Assembly (NCBI GenBank): GCA_027488735.1
Contig: JAIYBB010000005.1
Coordinates: forward strand, 62,001-126,000
DNA length: 64,000 bases
Origin: Comamonadaceae bacterium
GTDB taxonomy: Bacteria > Pseudomonadota > Gammaproteobacteria > Burkholderiales > Burkholderiaceae_C
Direction: 5' to 3'
Of the stretch, positions 1 through 9,614 are shown piece after piece. Numbering within the stretch: the stretch's first letter is position 1; each line of letters starts with the position of its first letter. Below the pieces are notes generated by a model. That model was not told the DNA's origin. It was given only the letters and a program-made list of their open reading frames with translations, and made no database searches. The translations under genes and the position numbers were made by a program.

Positions 1-1007
1 TAGGGCAGCAACTCATCATCGCTGTGGCTTTGGTAGCGATGTTGTGGCGCGCCACCGAAGGCGTGGTGCAAGGTCGCATGAGTCTGGGCGATTTGGTGAT
101 GATCAACGCATTCATGATTCAACTCTACATACCGTTGAATTTTTTAGGCGTGATTTACCGTGAGATCAAACAAAGCCTGACCGATCTTGAGCGCATGTTT
201 GGTTTGTTAGAGAAAAACCGCGAAGTGGCAGATTTACCGGTGGCCCAGCCTTTGCAATTGGATCGCTCACCCGAAGTGCGATTTGAGCAAGTGCACTTCG
301 CATATGAGCCGGACCGCCCGATATTGCATGGCATCAGTTTGACTATTCCTGCTGGCAAGACAGTTGCAGTGGTTGGTCCTTCAGGCTCTGGAAAATCCAC
401 GCTGGCGCGGTTGCTATTTCGTTTTTACGATGTACAACAAGGTGCAATTCGCATAGACGGTCATGAGTTGCGGCAACTGACGCAAGACAGTGTGCGCCAG
501 GCCATTGGTATCGTTCCCCAAGACACCGTCTTATTCAATGACACGGTCTACTACAACATTGCATACGGAAACACTCACGCAAGCCGCGCCCAAGTGGAAG
601 AAGCGGCCACATCGGCGCGTATCCACGATTTCATTACATCGACACCGCTGGGCTATGACACCATGGTGGGCGAGCGCGGTCTGAAATTGTCTGGCGGTGA
701 AAAGCAACGGGTTGCCATTGCCCGCACGTTGTTGAAAAACCCGTCAATATTGATTTTTGATGAGGCCACGTCTGCACTTGACAGCAGCAATGAACGCGCA
801 ATACAAGCCGAGTTAAGGGAAGCCGCCCAGAATAAAACCACATTGGTGATAGCGCACCGTTTGTCGACCGTGGTGGACGCCCATGAGATTGTGGTGCTGG
901 ATGCCGGACATATCGTTGAGCGCGGCACGCACGCTCATTTGCTGGCAGCCAATGGCAGGTATGCACAAATGTGGGCCTTGCAGCAAAGCCAGGAGGACAA
1001 TGGTTAA
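1..1007 (+). CDS. ATM1/HMT1-type ABC exporter, C-terminal part
   Basis: The gene is open at the left window edge: the reading frame runs upstream of the GTG at 24 without a stop, so this is the end of the last membrane segment plus the whole ATPase domain. Walker A is GPSGSGKST (375-401), followed by the Q-loop IVPQDTVLFND, the signature LSGGEKQR and the Walker B/D-loop ILIFDEATSALD. The text around the Q-loop is typical of the ATM1/HMT1 family of half-size exporters, which move glutathione- or sulfur-linked compounds or metals across the inner membrane. The substrate is not visible here. Its last codons overlap the convergent transglycosylase gene by 4 bases. Confidence 0.88.
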   Translation, partial: GQQLIIAVALVAMLWRATEGVVQGRMSLGDLVMINAFMIQLYIPLNFLGVIYREIKQSLTDLERMFGLLEKNREVADLPVAQPLQLDRSPEVRFEQVHFAYEPDRPILHGISLTIPAGKTVAVVGPSGSGKSTLARLLFRFYDVQQGAIRIDGHELRQLTQDSVRQAIGIVPQDTVLFNDTVYYNIAYGNTHASRAQVEEAATSARIHDFITSTPLGYDTMVGERGLKLSGGEKQRVAIARTLLKNPSILIFDEATSALDSSNERAIQAELREAAQNKTTLVIAHRLSTVVDAHEIVVLDAGHIVERGTHAHLLAANGRYAQMWALQQSQEDNG

Positions 1008-3040
1008 GGCAAATCCGTGTCTTCTACAGATTCATTTTTTTCGCGTGGCCCGACTTTCCCCAACCTTGCTTTGAGCGATTGTGGTTCGCCCGTGATGATG
1101 GCTGAATACATGGTCGCGTTGCTCAATACCTTTTTCACGTAGTCACGCGTTTCAGTGAACGGAATGCATTCAGTCCAAATGGCGCCTTCTAGCAACGGTC
1201 CGTTGCGCCATTTGCGCGGACGACTAGGCCCTGCGTTGTAAGCGGCAGTGGCCATGGGTAAGGACCCATGAAAATCTTCCAAGATCATTTTTAAATAGCC
1301 TGTGCCAATTGCGATATTGGTGTCGTGTTGGTTCAAGAGTTCGGGTTGAAAATTTTTCATACCCATCTTCTTGGCGGTCCACTTGGCCGTGCGTGGCATG
1401 ACTTGCATCAATCCGCTCGCACCCACAGTTGAGCGAGCATTGATGATGAAACGACTCTCTTGTCGAATCAGGCCATACACATATGCCGGGTCAAGCTTGA
1501 TCTCACGTGTTCGGCTGAACACTTCGTCTTTGAACGGCATCGGATAGCGGTGATTGACATCAAATTGTTGAGCCCGTTCGCTGCTGCTGATGCAGCGGTC
1601 CCAAATTTCAAATTCACAGGCCAATTGCGCAACAGCCATTCTTTCGCGATCGCTCATGCGTCCGCGCTTGCCTTGCCCATCTACCAAGCCAACGGTGTAA
1701 TTCCATTCGCGCACTCCGTCTTGCCTGATGCCCATGCGAATCGCACGCACTGCGCGTTGCAACCCCGGGTTGGATTTGGCCGCTTCCAATTCGGCGGCGG
1801 TAGGCGGTGAGGGACGAGCAGGTAATGTGATTTTTTGGCCAAGCTCTTCTAGGGCGAGTTGTTCATAAAAACCTTGGTGACCGGCGATGCTTTGAAAAGC
1901 AATCAGTGCTTGCGACATGGCGGTGGTGGACACCGGTTGATGAGAAATCAATGCACGTGCACGCCAATAAACCCAAGCCGGATCTTTTTGTGCGGCAGGG
2001 CTCATGGCTTCTATGGCCGACTCCACCATGGACCAACGTGGCACACCTTCGGCGCGCAAAGCGGCTCTGACCATCCAGGCCAGTAAATCGTCGCTGAGTC
2101 CTTGAGCGTTTCCTGCCGATTCAAAATATTTCACGGCCTTGCTGTCGAAATCCATCGCTGCTTGACGACCGATCACCGCCCACACCCATCGCAATTGTTC
2201 TGCGGTCAGTGACTTGATGGATTTGTTGTTGTTGATCTGTTTGATTGCGGCAACATGATCATTGGCCGCCATTTTGACCAGCGCCATGGTGATCCACTCG
2301 GGGGATTCTTTGCCAAGCGATGTGGCGCGTTGTTGCAAAAACCGCAAGGGATTGGCCATCAATTCATCGAGCTTGGCCATGCTCTGGCCAGACACCAAGT
2401 GCAAGGCATCTCTGGCGGGAGTTTTGCGGTTGATCTCCACCATACTGCGCGCTTTGCGCCATGCGTCTACAGCGCTGACACGCTTGGCCAACAACAATTG
2501 TTCAAACGCGTAAGTACAGCCTTCGTCAGCGTTGCGCAAACCCAACCAGGTTCTGCGGATATGGTCTTCTTGTAAAGCGGTGCCTTGATATTTTTTCTGG
2601 CTGCTGCTCAACCAATTGGCATAGCACTCGACCTCTTTGTCGTCGTGCATGCGGTAGAGCGCAAATTCGCGTTCAAACTGCGTCCATTCTTGGCGTTGAG
2701 CAAGTACTAGCAACCAGTCGTTGCGCAAACGGTCTTCTTGGTAAGAGCCCGCGTATTTGCTTAAAAACTCTTTGACTTCGCTGTCGCTGGCGTCCCCAAG
2801 CCTCACACGCAATTCCCAGTACGCCGCCCAAGGCTCAAGAATGTGACCTTTGGCTTGCGGCAGAAGTTGGGTCAGTTTGCGCCTATCGTTTTGCGAGTAA
2901 GCGGTCGACATGTCCACCAAAACTTGGTCATTTCTGTCGGGCGAAGCGCTGAATGAAACAGCAAAGGAAGGCTGTAGGCAGGCGAGTAAACAAACGCCAA
3001 ACACTGAAACGGTGAGCCGGCGGATCAAAAACAAGGACAT
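1004..3040 (-). CDS. slt: Soluble lytic murein transglycosylase (Slt70-like)
   Basis: This 678-residue periplasmic enzyme cleaves the MurNAc-GlcNAc bond of peptidoglycan to give 1,6-anhydro ends. It has an N-terminal signal peptide (basic LIRR, hydrophobic run, cleavage near SFA), a long alpha-helical superhelix region and a C-terminal SLT domain. The catalytic Glu is about residue 528 in LIRQESRF, followed by the family motifs GASGLMQVMPRTA and AYNAGP. I chose the ATG at 3040 because it places the signal peptide at the N-terminus; a longer frame from 3103 would add a non-signal stretch overlapping the next gene. It is divergent from the folate gene, with only 40 bases between the two starts. 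Confidence 0.9.
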   Translation of the reverse strand: MSLFLIRRLTVSVFGVCLLACLQPSFAVSFSASPDRNDQVLVDMSTAYSQNDRRKLTQLLPQAKGHILEPWAAYWELRVRLGDASDSEVKEFLSKYAGSYQEDRLRNDWLLVLAQRQEWTQFEREFALYRMHDDKEVECYANWLSSSQKKYQGTALQEDHIRRTWLGLRNADEGCTYAFEQLLLAKRVSAVDAWRKARSMVEINRKTPARDALHLVSGQSMAKLDELMANPLRFLQQRATSLGKESPEWITMALVKMAANDHVAAIKQINNNKSIKSLTAEQLRWVWAVIGRQAAMDFDSKAVKYFESAGNAQGLSDDLLAWMVRAALRAEGVPRWSMVESAIEAMSPAAQKDPAWVYWRARALISHQPVSTTAMSQALIAFQSIAGHQGFYEQLALEELGQKITLPARPSPPTAAELEAAKSNPGLQRAVRAIRMGIRQDGVREWNYTVGLVDGQGKRGRMSDRERMAVAQLACEFEIWDRCISSSERAQQFDVNHRYPMPFKDEVFSRTREIKLDPAYVYGLIRQESRFIINARSTVGASGLMQVMPRTAKWTAKKMGMKNFQPELLNQHDTNIAIGTGYLKMILEDFHGSLPMATAAYNAGPSRPRKWRNGPLLEGAIWTECIPFTETRDYVKKVLSNATMYSAIITGEPQSLKARLGKVGPREKNESVEDTDLP

Positions 3041-3080
3041 GACACAATGAATACACCTGACATAAGGGGTGCATTCTCCC

Positions 3081-3662
3081 ATGGACAAAAAAGCCCTTCG
3101 CAAACAATTGATTCAAGAGCGTCTGGATTTGCCAGACCGCGCTGCCCGTTCTGACTTGCTGCAGCAAGTCATGCGCATTTGGTTGTTCGACCGCAAAGAC
3201 ACGGTGATTGGTGCGTATTGGCCGATCAAAGGTGAATTTGACCCCTTGCCAGCGTTGCATCGTTGGAAGGAAGACGGTGAACTGCTGGATGACCCGGTGT
3301 TGCGCCGGATTGCTCTGCCTGTCGTTGACAAAGTCACCAAAACACTGACTTTTCATGCTTGGTACCCGGGATGCGATATGGAAGAGGATGCCTACAACAT
3401 TCCCAAACCCAAAGACACTGAGGTGGTTGTGCCCACTTTGTTGTTTATCGCTTGCGTGGGCTACGGGCCCGGCGGTTACCGCTTAGGTTATGGCGGCGGT
3501 TTTTACGACCGCACGCTTGCGCAATTGCAGCCCAAACCCTTCACTGTCGGTTTGGGTTTTACCGGCGGCTTCATCGAAGACATGGAGCCTGAAGCGCACG
3601 ATCTGCCGCTGGACGCGTTGCTGAACGAAAACGGCGTGGTCTGGCCTACCCATTTCTCCTGA
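3081..3662 (+). CDS. fthC: 5-formyltetrahydrofolate cyclo-ligase
   Basis: This 193-residue cytosolic enzyme uses ATP to convert 5-formyl-THF to 5,10-methenyl-THF, returning a folate storage form to one-carbon metabolism. The family motif GYGPGGYRLGYGGGFYDR is intact near residue 130, and the N-terminal MDKKALRKQLI is typical. I chose the ATG at 3081, preceded by an AAGGGG stretch, over an in-frame GTG at 3069. In enterobacteria this gene follows 6S RNA; here the upstream gap is too short for such an RNA. About 130 bases without a recognisable feature follow the stop. Confidence 0.9.
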   Translation: MDKKALRKQLIQERLDLPDRAARSDLLQQVMRIWLFDRKDTVIGAYWPIKGEFDPLPALHRWKEDGELLDDPVLRRIALPVVDKVTKTLTFHAWYPGCDMEEDAYNIPKPKDTEVVVPTLLFIACVGYGPGGYRLGYGGGFYDRTLAQLQPKPFTVGLGFTGGFIEDMEPEAHDLPLDALLNENGVVWPTHFS

Positions 3663-3792
3663 CAGCGGCCTTCATGTTTAACGACATCTCGGTGCCGCTC
3701 GTTTCTTGCAACAAACCTCTAGGAAACAGCGCAAATTCTCTCCCGTCATAGGTTGCTTATGATGCAAGCATCAACTTTCATGCAGGTGAGTC

Positions 3793-4773
3793 ATGTCCAA
3801 AGCGTTTGCCAGCCAGAGCGATCTGAGCGATAGAAAAATCAGTTTCACCCAACTCAGTCAGCATTGCTGGGCCTACACCGCAGAGGGTGACCCGAATTCC
3901 GGCGTCATCATCGGCGACAAATACATACTGGTCAGCGACACCACGGCCACCCCGTTGATGGCGCAAGATTTGATTGCGCGTATTCGCGCGGTCAGCGACA
4001 AGCCCATCAAATACGTGTTGTTGACCCACTACCACGCGGTGCGGGTCTTAGGTGCCAGCGCTTATGTGGCTGAAGGTGCCACAGAAATCATTGCCAGCAA
4101 GGGTACATACGATTTGATCGTCGAGCGCGGTGCCGAGGACATGCAAAGCGAAATGGACCGCTTTCCGCGACTGTTCAGAGGCGCCGACAGTGTGCCCGGA
4201 TTGACTTGGCCGACATTGGTGTTTGGCGACGGCAAGCCCGGCAGACACGGCAGCATCCGCTTGGATTTGGGTGGTGTCAGTGTTGACATCTGGCACCCCG
4301 GTGCAGGCCACACGCGCGGCGACACCATCGCCTGGGTGGAAGCAGAAAAAGTATTGTTCAGTGGTGATTTGGTGGAATACCAGGCCGGTGTTTACACAGG
4401 CGACGCGCATTTGGCAGAATGGCCGGCCACGCTGGAAGCCCTGCGCGGTTTGGAAGCCGAGGCGATCGTCCCCGGTCGCGGCGAGGCCATGATCGGCAAT
4501 GCCAATGTCAATAAATCGCTGGACTACACCCGCGAGTGGGTGGAAACCTTGTTTGCCTGCGGCAAAGAAGCTGTGGCGAAAAACATGGATTTGAAAGCCG
4601 CCATGGCCTTGACCCGCCAACACATGGACCCGGTGTTCGGCAAGGTTTTTATCTACGAGCATTGCCTGCCGTTTGATGTCAGCCGCGCCTACGACGAAGC
4701 CAAAGGCATTGTCAATCCGCGCATCTGGACGGCAGACCGTGACAAAGAAATGTGGGCTTCTCTACAAGCTTGA
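3793..4773 (+). CDS. MBL-fold hydrolase with site-2 metal ligands replaced
   Basis: This 326-residue metallo-beta-lactamase-fold protein has no signal peptide. Site-1 ligands are kept: THYH (His79, His81), GHTRGD (His173) and FSGD (Asp192). The site-2 ligands of the canonical HxHxDH motif are replaced by Val83 and Arg84, and the late GHG motif reads GRG (Arg229). All site-2 positions are therefore changed together, which predicts one metal or none-standard chemistry. An AGGTGA ribosome site precedes the ATG. The substrate cannot be named; the fold includes hydrolases of thioesters, lactones and nucleic acids. It stands alone, convergent with the lipoprotein gene. Confidence 0.8.
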   Translation: MSKAFASQSDLSDRKISFTQLSQHCWAYTAEGDPNSGVIIGDKYILVSDTTATPLMAQDLIARIRAVSDKPIKYVLLTHYHAVRVLGASAYVAEGATEIIASKGTYDLIVERGAEDMQSEMDRFPRLFRGADSVPGLTWPTLVFGDGKPGRHGSIRLDLGGVSVDIWHPGAGHTRGDTIAWVEAEKVLFSGDLVEYQAGVYTGDAHLAEWPATLEALRGLEAEAIVPGRGEAMIGNANVNKSLDYTREWVETLFACGKEAVAKNMDLKAAMALTRQHMDPVFGKVFIYEHCLPFDVSRAYDEAKGIVNPRIWTADRDKEMWASLQA

Positions 4774-4778
4774 TCGGC

Positions 4779-5639
4779 TCATGAGGCTTTGTAGCGCATC
4801 AAAGCCCTCAGGTCTTCTTCATAACCTTTGAGTGTCTTGACAGCGCGCGCGCGTTGTTCAGGCGTGGTGGTGTTGTGAAATTGTGCCGACGCTTCGCAGT
4901 TGAGGCGTTTGCGTTTTTTCAAATATGCCGCGTATTCGGGATCAGCGGTATGCAAACTGCTTTGCAACCATTGCCGCACCCAGGCTCGCGCTTCTTCAGG
5001 GGTGGGTTGGTTTTGCACAATGCGCGTGTGCATGGATAAGCTTTCACGTTGCTGTCTTTCCCGTTCGGCAGACGTGCGTTCTGCTTCGAAGCCGGAATTT
5101 TGCGCCAACTGACGCAACAGTTTCTTTTGTTGTGCGCTCAGTCGCCCATATATCCTTTCAGCGTTTGACTGTCCTTTGTCTGTTTGCACATCGAGCTGCG
5201 CTTCTGCCGAGGCGTCTAATTTCCAATCCTTGCGGTAGTCTTTTAAATCCTGCTGGTACTTTTTCTTCAGGGTTTGCAATTGCGCGGTGGTCAAGGTGAG
5301 CGAGAGCCGAGTCAGCGGTTCTTCAAATTGGTCAACCAAAGGGTCCAAGCTGTCCGTGATGGATTGCGCCAAGCTGCACACTTGTTCGGCAGAAATATCT
5401 TCGGCCACGAGTTTTTGCATGGTTTTGAGCCAATCCACGTAAAGGGGCAGTTGCTCTCGGCGGTGCCATTCAAGCACTGTTTTTAAGTCAGCGAGGGTTT
5501 GTTTCTCTTGGGCGGTATTTAAATCAACATGGGGGTTGATCCATAAAAACATCAACAAATTGGGTGCGTTGTTGTAGCCAGAGACCACCAAACTGCAGCC
5601 CGATAAGCCCAGCACGACGGCTAAAAAAACGAATTTCAT
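4779..5639 (-). CDS. DUF6279 family lipoprotein
   Basis: This 286-residue predicted lipoprotein starts MKFVFLAVVLGLSGC, with the lipidated Cys at residue 15. The next stretch, YNNAPNLLMFLW, marks the DUF6279 family, followed by a long charged alpha-helical region rich in Gln, Lys and Glu. No enzymatic motif is visible and the family has no established function that I know. The start at 5639 is set by the lipobox and a GGCGGGG purine-rich site; the frame extends further upstream, but that would bury the lipobox. The gene is divergent from glmU with 61 bases between them, which must hold both promoters. Confidence 0.8.
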   Translation of the reverse strand: MKFVFLAVVLGLSGCSLVVSGYNNAPNLLMFLWINPHVDLNTAQEKQTLADLKTVLEWHRREQLPLYVDWLKTMQKLVAEDISAEQVCSLAQSITDSLDPLVDQFEEPLTRLSLTLTTAQLQTLKKKYQQDLKDYRKDWKLDASAEAQLDVQTDKGQSNAERIYGRLSAQQKKLLRQLAQNSGFEAERTSAERERQQRESLSMHTRIVQNQPTPEEARAWVRQWLQSSLHTADPEYAAYLKKRKRLNCEASAQFHNTTTPEQRARAVKTLKGYEEDLRALMRYKAS

Positions 5640-5700
5640 GCCCCGCCAACCGCGGGATAGGTGCTGATTGATAATCTTGGTCACAGAGGAAACCCAATAC

Positions 5701-7086
5701 ATGTCAAACATTGATGTGGTCATCATGGCGGCGGGCAAAGGTACCCGCATGAATAGCAGTATGCCTAAAGTGCTTCACCGTTTGGGGGGAAGGGCTTTGT
5801 TGCAGCATGTGATTGAAACCGCAGGACATATTCAGGCCCGCCGTGTGCTGGTCATTACCGGGCATCAGGCTGAGCAAGTCGAGGCTGTGCTGGCGACACA
5901 ACCGGGTGTTGCGTCGGTTCGGCAAATGCCGCAACTTGGCACGGGCCACGCCATGCAGCAAGCGATTCCCGTGTTGCAAGACGATGGTGTGACCTTGGTG
6001 CTTTCAGGCGATGTGCCCTTGATTCAGGCCGACACTTTGCAAGCCTTGTTGCAACTGTGCGATGCCAAACATCTGGCTTTGTTGACCTTGCAAACCCCGA
6101 CGCCCGGCGGCTATGGGCGCATTTTGCGCGGACCGGCGCAGCAGGTCACCGCCATTGTGGAAGACAAAGATGCAACGGATGAACAACGACGCATCCAAGA
6201 AATTTACAGCGGCATCATGGCCGTGCCCACGCACTTGCTGCGCGCTTGGTTGGCGCGCTTGGACAACCGCAATGCGCAAGGTGAGTTTTATTTGACTGAT
6301 GTGGTCAAGTTCGCGGTGGCTGACGGTAATGAAGTCAAAGCACATTGCATAGACCAGGCCTGGCAGGTGGAGGGCGTGAACACGCCGGTGCAGTTGGCGG
6401 CGCTAGAGTGTGCCTATCAGCATTTGCAGGCAAACCGTTTGATGCAACAAGGCGTGCGATTGGCAGACCCGGCGCGCTTTGATGTGCGGGGTGATTTGGT
6501 GTGTGACCGCGACGTAGAAATTGATATCAACTGTGTATTTGAAGGCAAAGTGCATTTGGGCGAGGGAGTGCGAATCGGCGCAAACTGTGTGATTGCAAAT
6601 GCAGACATTGGCGCGGGCACGCACATATTGCCTTTCACCCATATCGATGGTGAAACCCAAGGCGTGCAGATCGGTCATGGTGCGCGCATTGGCCCGTTTG
6701 CACGTTTGCGCCCGGGCGCAACGCTGGGTGACGATGTGCACATTGGTAATTTTGTGGAAGTCAAAAACAGCAGCTTGGCCAAGGGCGCTAAAGCCAACCA
6801 TCTGGCTTATGTGGGTGACGCTCAAGTGGGCGAACGCGTCAACTACGGCGCCGGTGTCATCACTGCAAATTACGACGGCGCGAACAAGCACCAAACCCTT
6901 ATCGAAGCAGATGTGCATGTCGGCAGCAACAGTGTGCTGGTCGCACCCGTCACCTTGGGCGCGGGCGGCACCATAGGCGCAGGTTCGGTGGTCACCAAAG
7001 ACACCCCGCCCGGATCGCTGACGGTGGCGCGAGGCAAACAGGTCAGCATCCCGAACTGGCAGCGACCAGACAAAAAAAACAAATAA
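5701..7086 (+). CDS. glmU: Bifunctional GlcNAc-1-P uridyltransferase/GlcN-1-P acetyltransferase
   Basis: This 461-residue cytosolic enzyme makes UDP-GlcNAc, the precursor of peptidoglycan and lipid A, in two steps: acetylation of glucosamine-1-P, then uridylylation. The N-terminal nucleotidyltransferase has VIMAAGKGTRM with PKVLH, and the C-terminal half is a left-handed beta helix of hexapeptide repeats with the acetyltransferase region RLRPGATLGDDVHIGNFVE. Length is normal. The ATG at 5701 has a GAGGAAA site; an in-frame start at 5668 would add 11 residues before the conserved N-terminus. glmS follows after 12 bases, so the two enzymes of the pathway are probably co-transcribed. Confidence 0.96.
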   Translation: MSNIDVVIMAAGKGTRMNSSMPKVLHRLGGRALLQHVIETAGHIQARRVLVITGHQAEQVEAVLATQPGVASVRQMPQLGTGHAMQQAIPVLQDDGVTLVLSGDVPLIQADTLQALLQLCDAKHLALLTLQTPTPGGYGRILRGPAQQVTAIVEDKDATDEQRRIQEIYSGIMAVPTHLLRAWLARLDNRNAQGEFYLTDVVKFAVADGNEVKAHCIDQAWQVEGVNTPVQLAALECAYQHLQANRLMQQGVRLADPARFDVRGDLVCDRDVEIDINCVFEGKVHLGEGVRIGANCVIANADIGAGTHILPFTHIDGETQGVQIGHGARIGPFARLRPGATLGDDVHIGNFVEVKNSSLAKGAKANHLAYVGDAQVGERVNYGAGVITANYDGANKHQTLIEADVHVGSNSVLVAPVTLGAGGTIGAGSVVTKDTPPGSLTVARGKQVSIPNWQRPDKKNK

Positions 7087-7098
7087 AGGGCAGACGCT

Positions 7099-8985
7099 AT
7101 GTGTGGCATTGTCGGCGCGGTTTCCACCCGCAACATCGTTCCTGTGTTGGTACAAGGACTGCAACGTCTGGAGTACAGAGGCTATGACTCCTGCGGCGTA
7201 GCGGTCAACGCCGACCAAGCGCAACTCGGTCAGGCGGCCGGTTTGCAACGCGCGCGCAGCACGGCCCGGGTGTCGGAGTTGCTGGCGCAAGTTGGTGACG
7301 CAGCAGGCGGATTGGCAGGCGCCACTGGCATTGCACACACACGCTGGGCGACTCACGGCGCACCTGCGGTGCACAACGCGCATCCGCATTTCAGCCACGG
7401 CCCGAACGCGCCTGGCAAGCACAGCCCGCGCATCGCTTTAGTTCACAACGGCATTATTGAAAACCACGAAGCTTTGCGCGCTGGTTTGCAGGCCAAGGGC
7501 TATGTGTTTGACAGCCAAACAGACACCGAAGTGATGGTGCATTTGATTGATTCTTTGTACCAAGGCGATGTGTTGCAAGCCGTGACGCAGGCCATCAAAC
7601 AACTGCATGGTGCGTTCGCGATTGCTGTGATCGCCAAAGACGAGCCGCACCGGGTGGTGGGTGCGCGAGCCGGTTCACCTTTGATTTTGGGCGTGGGTCA
7701 AGGCGAACAATTTTTGGCCAGCGATGCCATGGCATTGGCTGGTGTGACGGATCAAATTGTGTACCTCGCTGAAGGTGATGTGGTGGATTTGCAATTGCAA
7801 AGCTACACGGTGTATGACGCGTCGGGTCACCAAGTACAGCGTGAAGTGTTGACCGTGCTGGCACACAGCGGGGCAGCAGAGCTCGGGCCTTACCGCCATT
7901 ACATGCAAAAAGAAATATTCGAGCAACCGCGCGCAATCGCCGACACGCTGGAAGGCATAGAAGGCATCGTGCCCGAACTGTTTGACCACCCGGATCGCCC
8001 CGGTGAAGCATCTGTTGTGTTCAAAGATATTCGCTCGGTATTGATACTGGCGTGTGGCACCAGTTACTACAGCGGATGCGTGGCCAAGTACTGGTTGGAA
8101 TCTGTGGCGCACATACCTTGTCAGGTGGAGGTGGCCAGCGAATACCGCTACCGCGACAGCGTGCCGGATGCGCACACCTTGGTCGTGACCATCACGCAGT
8201 CGGGCGAAACCGCAGACACTTTGGCGGCGTTGAAACACGCGCAAAGCCTGGGCATGCTTCACACATTGACGATTTGCAATGTATCCACGTCGGCCATGGT
8301 GCGTGAATGCAAACTGGCCTACATCACGCGTGCTGGTGTCGAAATTGGTGTGGCCTCCACCAAAGCCTTCACCACGCAACTCGCTGGTTTGTTTTTATTG
8401 ACCTTGGCGCTTGCGAAAGCCAAGCATCGCTTGAGTGCAGATGAAGAAGCGCAGCACCTCAAGGCGATGCGACATTTGCCTGTGGCACTGCAAAGTGTGT
8501 TGGCCTTAGAGCCGCAACTCATCGCCTGGGCGCAAGATTTTGCGGACAAAGAAAACGCGCTGTTTTTAGGCCGGGGCATGCATTACCCGATTGCTTTAGA
8601 AGGCGCGTTGAAGTTGAAAGAAATCAGCTACATACACGCCGAGGCTTACCCCGCTGGCGAACTCAAGCACGGACCGCTGGCGCTGGTGACCAGTGAAATG
8701 CCAGTGGTGACCGTGGCTCCGAACGACACCTTGCTTGAAAAACTCAAAAGCAATTTGCAAGAAGTGCGTGCACGCGGCGGGGTGTTGTATGTATTGGCAG
8801 ATGCGGACACGCGTATTCACTCCAGCGAAGGCTTACATGTGATTCGCATGCCCGAACACTACGGCGCGTTGTCCCCGTTGTTGCATGTGGTGCCTTTGCA
8901 GTTGCTGGCGTATCACACCGCATGCGCCAGAGGCACGGACGTGGATAAGCCGAGAAATCTGGCGAAAAGTGTGACTGTGGAGTAG
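7099..8985 (+). CDS. glmS: Glutamine-fructose-6-phosphate aminotransferase (isomerizing)
   Basis: This 628-residue enzyme converts fructose-6-P and glutamine to glucosamine-6-P, the first committed step of amino-sugar synthesis. The N-terminal glutaminase starts MCGIVGA with the nucleophile Cys after the initiator Met, and two SIS domains follow (ACGTSYYS for the first, [19 protein letters not shown] for the second). The C-terminus [12 protein letters not shown] is the usual sugar-isomerase tail. No ribozyme-like leader is expected in this group of bacteria and the 12-base gap to glmU leaves no space for one. It is slightly longer than the common 605-612 residues because of an insert in the glutaminase domain (around the [12 protein letters not shown] stretch). 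Confidence 0.96.
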   Translation: MCGIVGAVSTRNIVPVLVQGLQRLEYRGYDSCGVAVNADQAQLGQAAGLQRARSTARVSELLAQVGDAAGGLAGATGIAHTRWATHGAPAVHNAHPHFSHGPNAPGKHSPRIALVHNGIIENHEALRAGLQAKGYVFDSQTDTEVMVHLIDSLYQGDVLQAVTQAIKQLHGAFAIAVIAKDEPHRVVGARAGSPLILGVGQGEQFLASDAMALAGVTDQIVYLAEGDVVDLQLQSYTVYDASGHQVQREVLTVLAHSGAAELGPYRHYMQKEIFEQPRAIADTLEGIEGIVPELFDHPDRPGEASVVFKDIRSVLILACGTSYYSGCVAKYWLESVAHIPCQVEVASEYRYRDSVPDAHTLVVTITQSGETADTLAALKHAQSLGMLHTLTICNVSTSAMVRECKLAYITRAGVEIGVASTKAFTTQLAGLFLLTLALAKAKHRLSADEEAQHLKAMRHLPVALQSVLALEPQLIAWAQDFADKENALFLGRGMHYPIALEGALKLKEISYIHAEAYPAGELKHGPLALVTSEMPVVTVAPNDTLLEKLKSNLQEVRARGGVLYVLADADTRIHSSEGLHVIRMPEHYGALSPLLHVVPLQLLAYHTACARGTDVDKPRNLAKSVTVE

Positions 8986-9020
8986 TGTGGCCTCTGATAT
9001 GCAAGTTTGAATTTAAAAAA

Positions 9021-9581
9021 ATGAAAGACTACGCAAGCGCCCCCGACAACCTGCCCATACCGCAGGACGATGGTGCAGCCGATCACTTGCTGGGTATGCG
9101 TTTGCCGGACGTCGTCTTACCGACAACGCAAGGCAGCACATTGGCTTTGACCAAGCTAAGCGGATATGTGGTCATTTACTGTTACCCCATGACCGGTCAG
9201 CCCGGCGTACCCTTGCCGCCGGGGTGGGATGAGATTCCCGGTGCGCGCGGCTGCACGCCGCAAAACACAGCGTACAAAGACCATTACGATGAACTCACCG
9301 AACTCGGTGCGCAAGTGTTTGGCTTGAGCACACAAACCACCGAGTACCAGCAAGAGATGGCGCAGCGTTTGCATTTGCCTTTCGCCATTTTGAGTGACCA
9401 TGACATGGCGTTTGTCAAAGGATTGCAACTGCCGACGTTTCATACCAACGGCATGCATTTATTAAAGCGGTTGACGCTAATTACAAAAGATGCCGAAGTT
9501 GTAGCGGTGAAATACCCGATCTTCCCCAGCAACAGCGATGCCGCGTGGGCGGTGAATTGGCTTAAACAACACAGCCGATAA
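9021..9581 (+). CDS. Peroxiredoxin, thioredoxin-fold
   Basis: This 186-residue cytosolic protein belongs to the AhpC/TSA-BCP superfamily. The likely peroxidatic Cys78 sits in ARGCTPQ, matching the GCTxE/Q segment of bacterioferritin comigratory proteins, and is preceded by an extended loop YPMTGQPGVPLPPGWDEIPG. Cys54, in YCYPMTG, is a possible second redox Cys. The late part reads PTFHTNGMHLLKRLTLI, typical of this subgroup. I chose the ATG at 9021; the longer frame from the GTG at 8985 overlaps the end of glmS. It should reduce hydroperoxides using thioredoxin- or glutathione-type donors, which is inferred from the family. Confidence 0.8.
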   Translation: MKDYASAPDNLPIPQDDGAADHLLGMRLPDVVLPTTQGSTLALTKLSGYVVIYCYPMTGQPGVPLPPGWDEIPGARGCTPQNTAYKDHYDELTELGAQVFGLSTQTTEYQQEMAQRLHLPFAILSDHDMAFVKGLQLPTFHTNGMHLLKRLTLITKDAEVVAVKYPIFPSNSDAAWAVNWLKQHSR

Positions 9582-9614
9582 AACAAACAAGTCCTGCAAA
9601 TCAGTTCGCAATGC

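Noticed and set aside
3041..3080. 6S RNA gene upstream of the folate cyclo-ligase
   Set aside because: The gap is only 40 bases, far too short.
7087..7098. glmS ribozyme
   Set aside because: There are only 12 bases between glmU and glmS, and this element belongs to Gram-positive bacteria.
6403..7422. 339-codon minus-strand frame opposite glmU/glmS
   Set aside because: It lies antisense to two certain genes, is rich in Arg, His and Cys and matches no family; it is a shadow of the coding strand.
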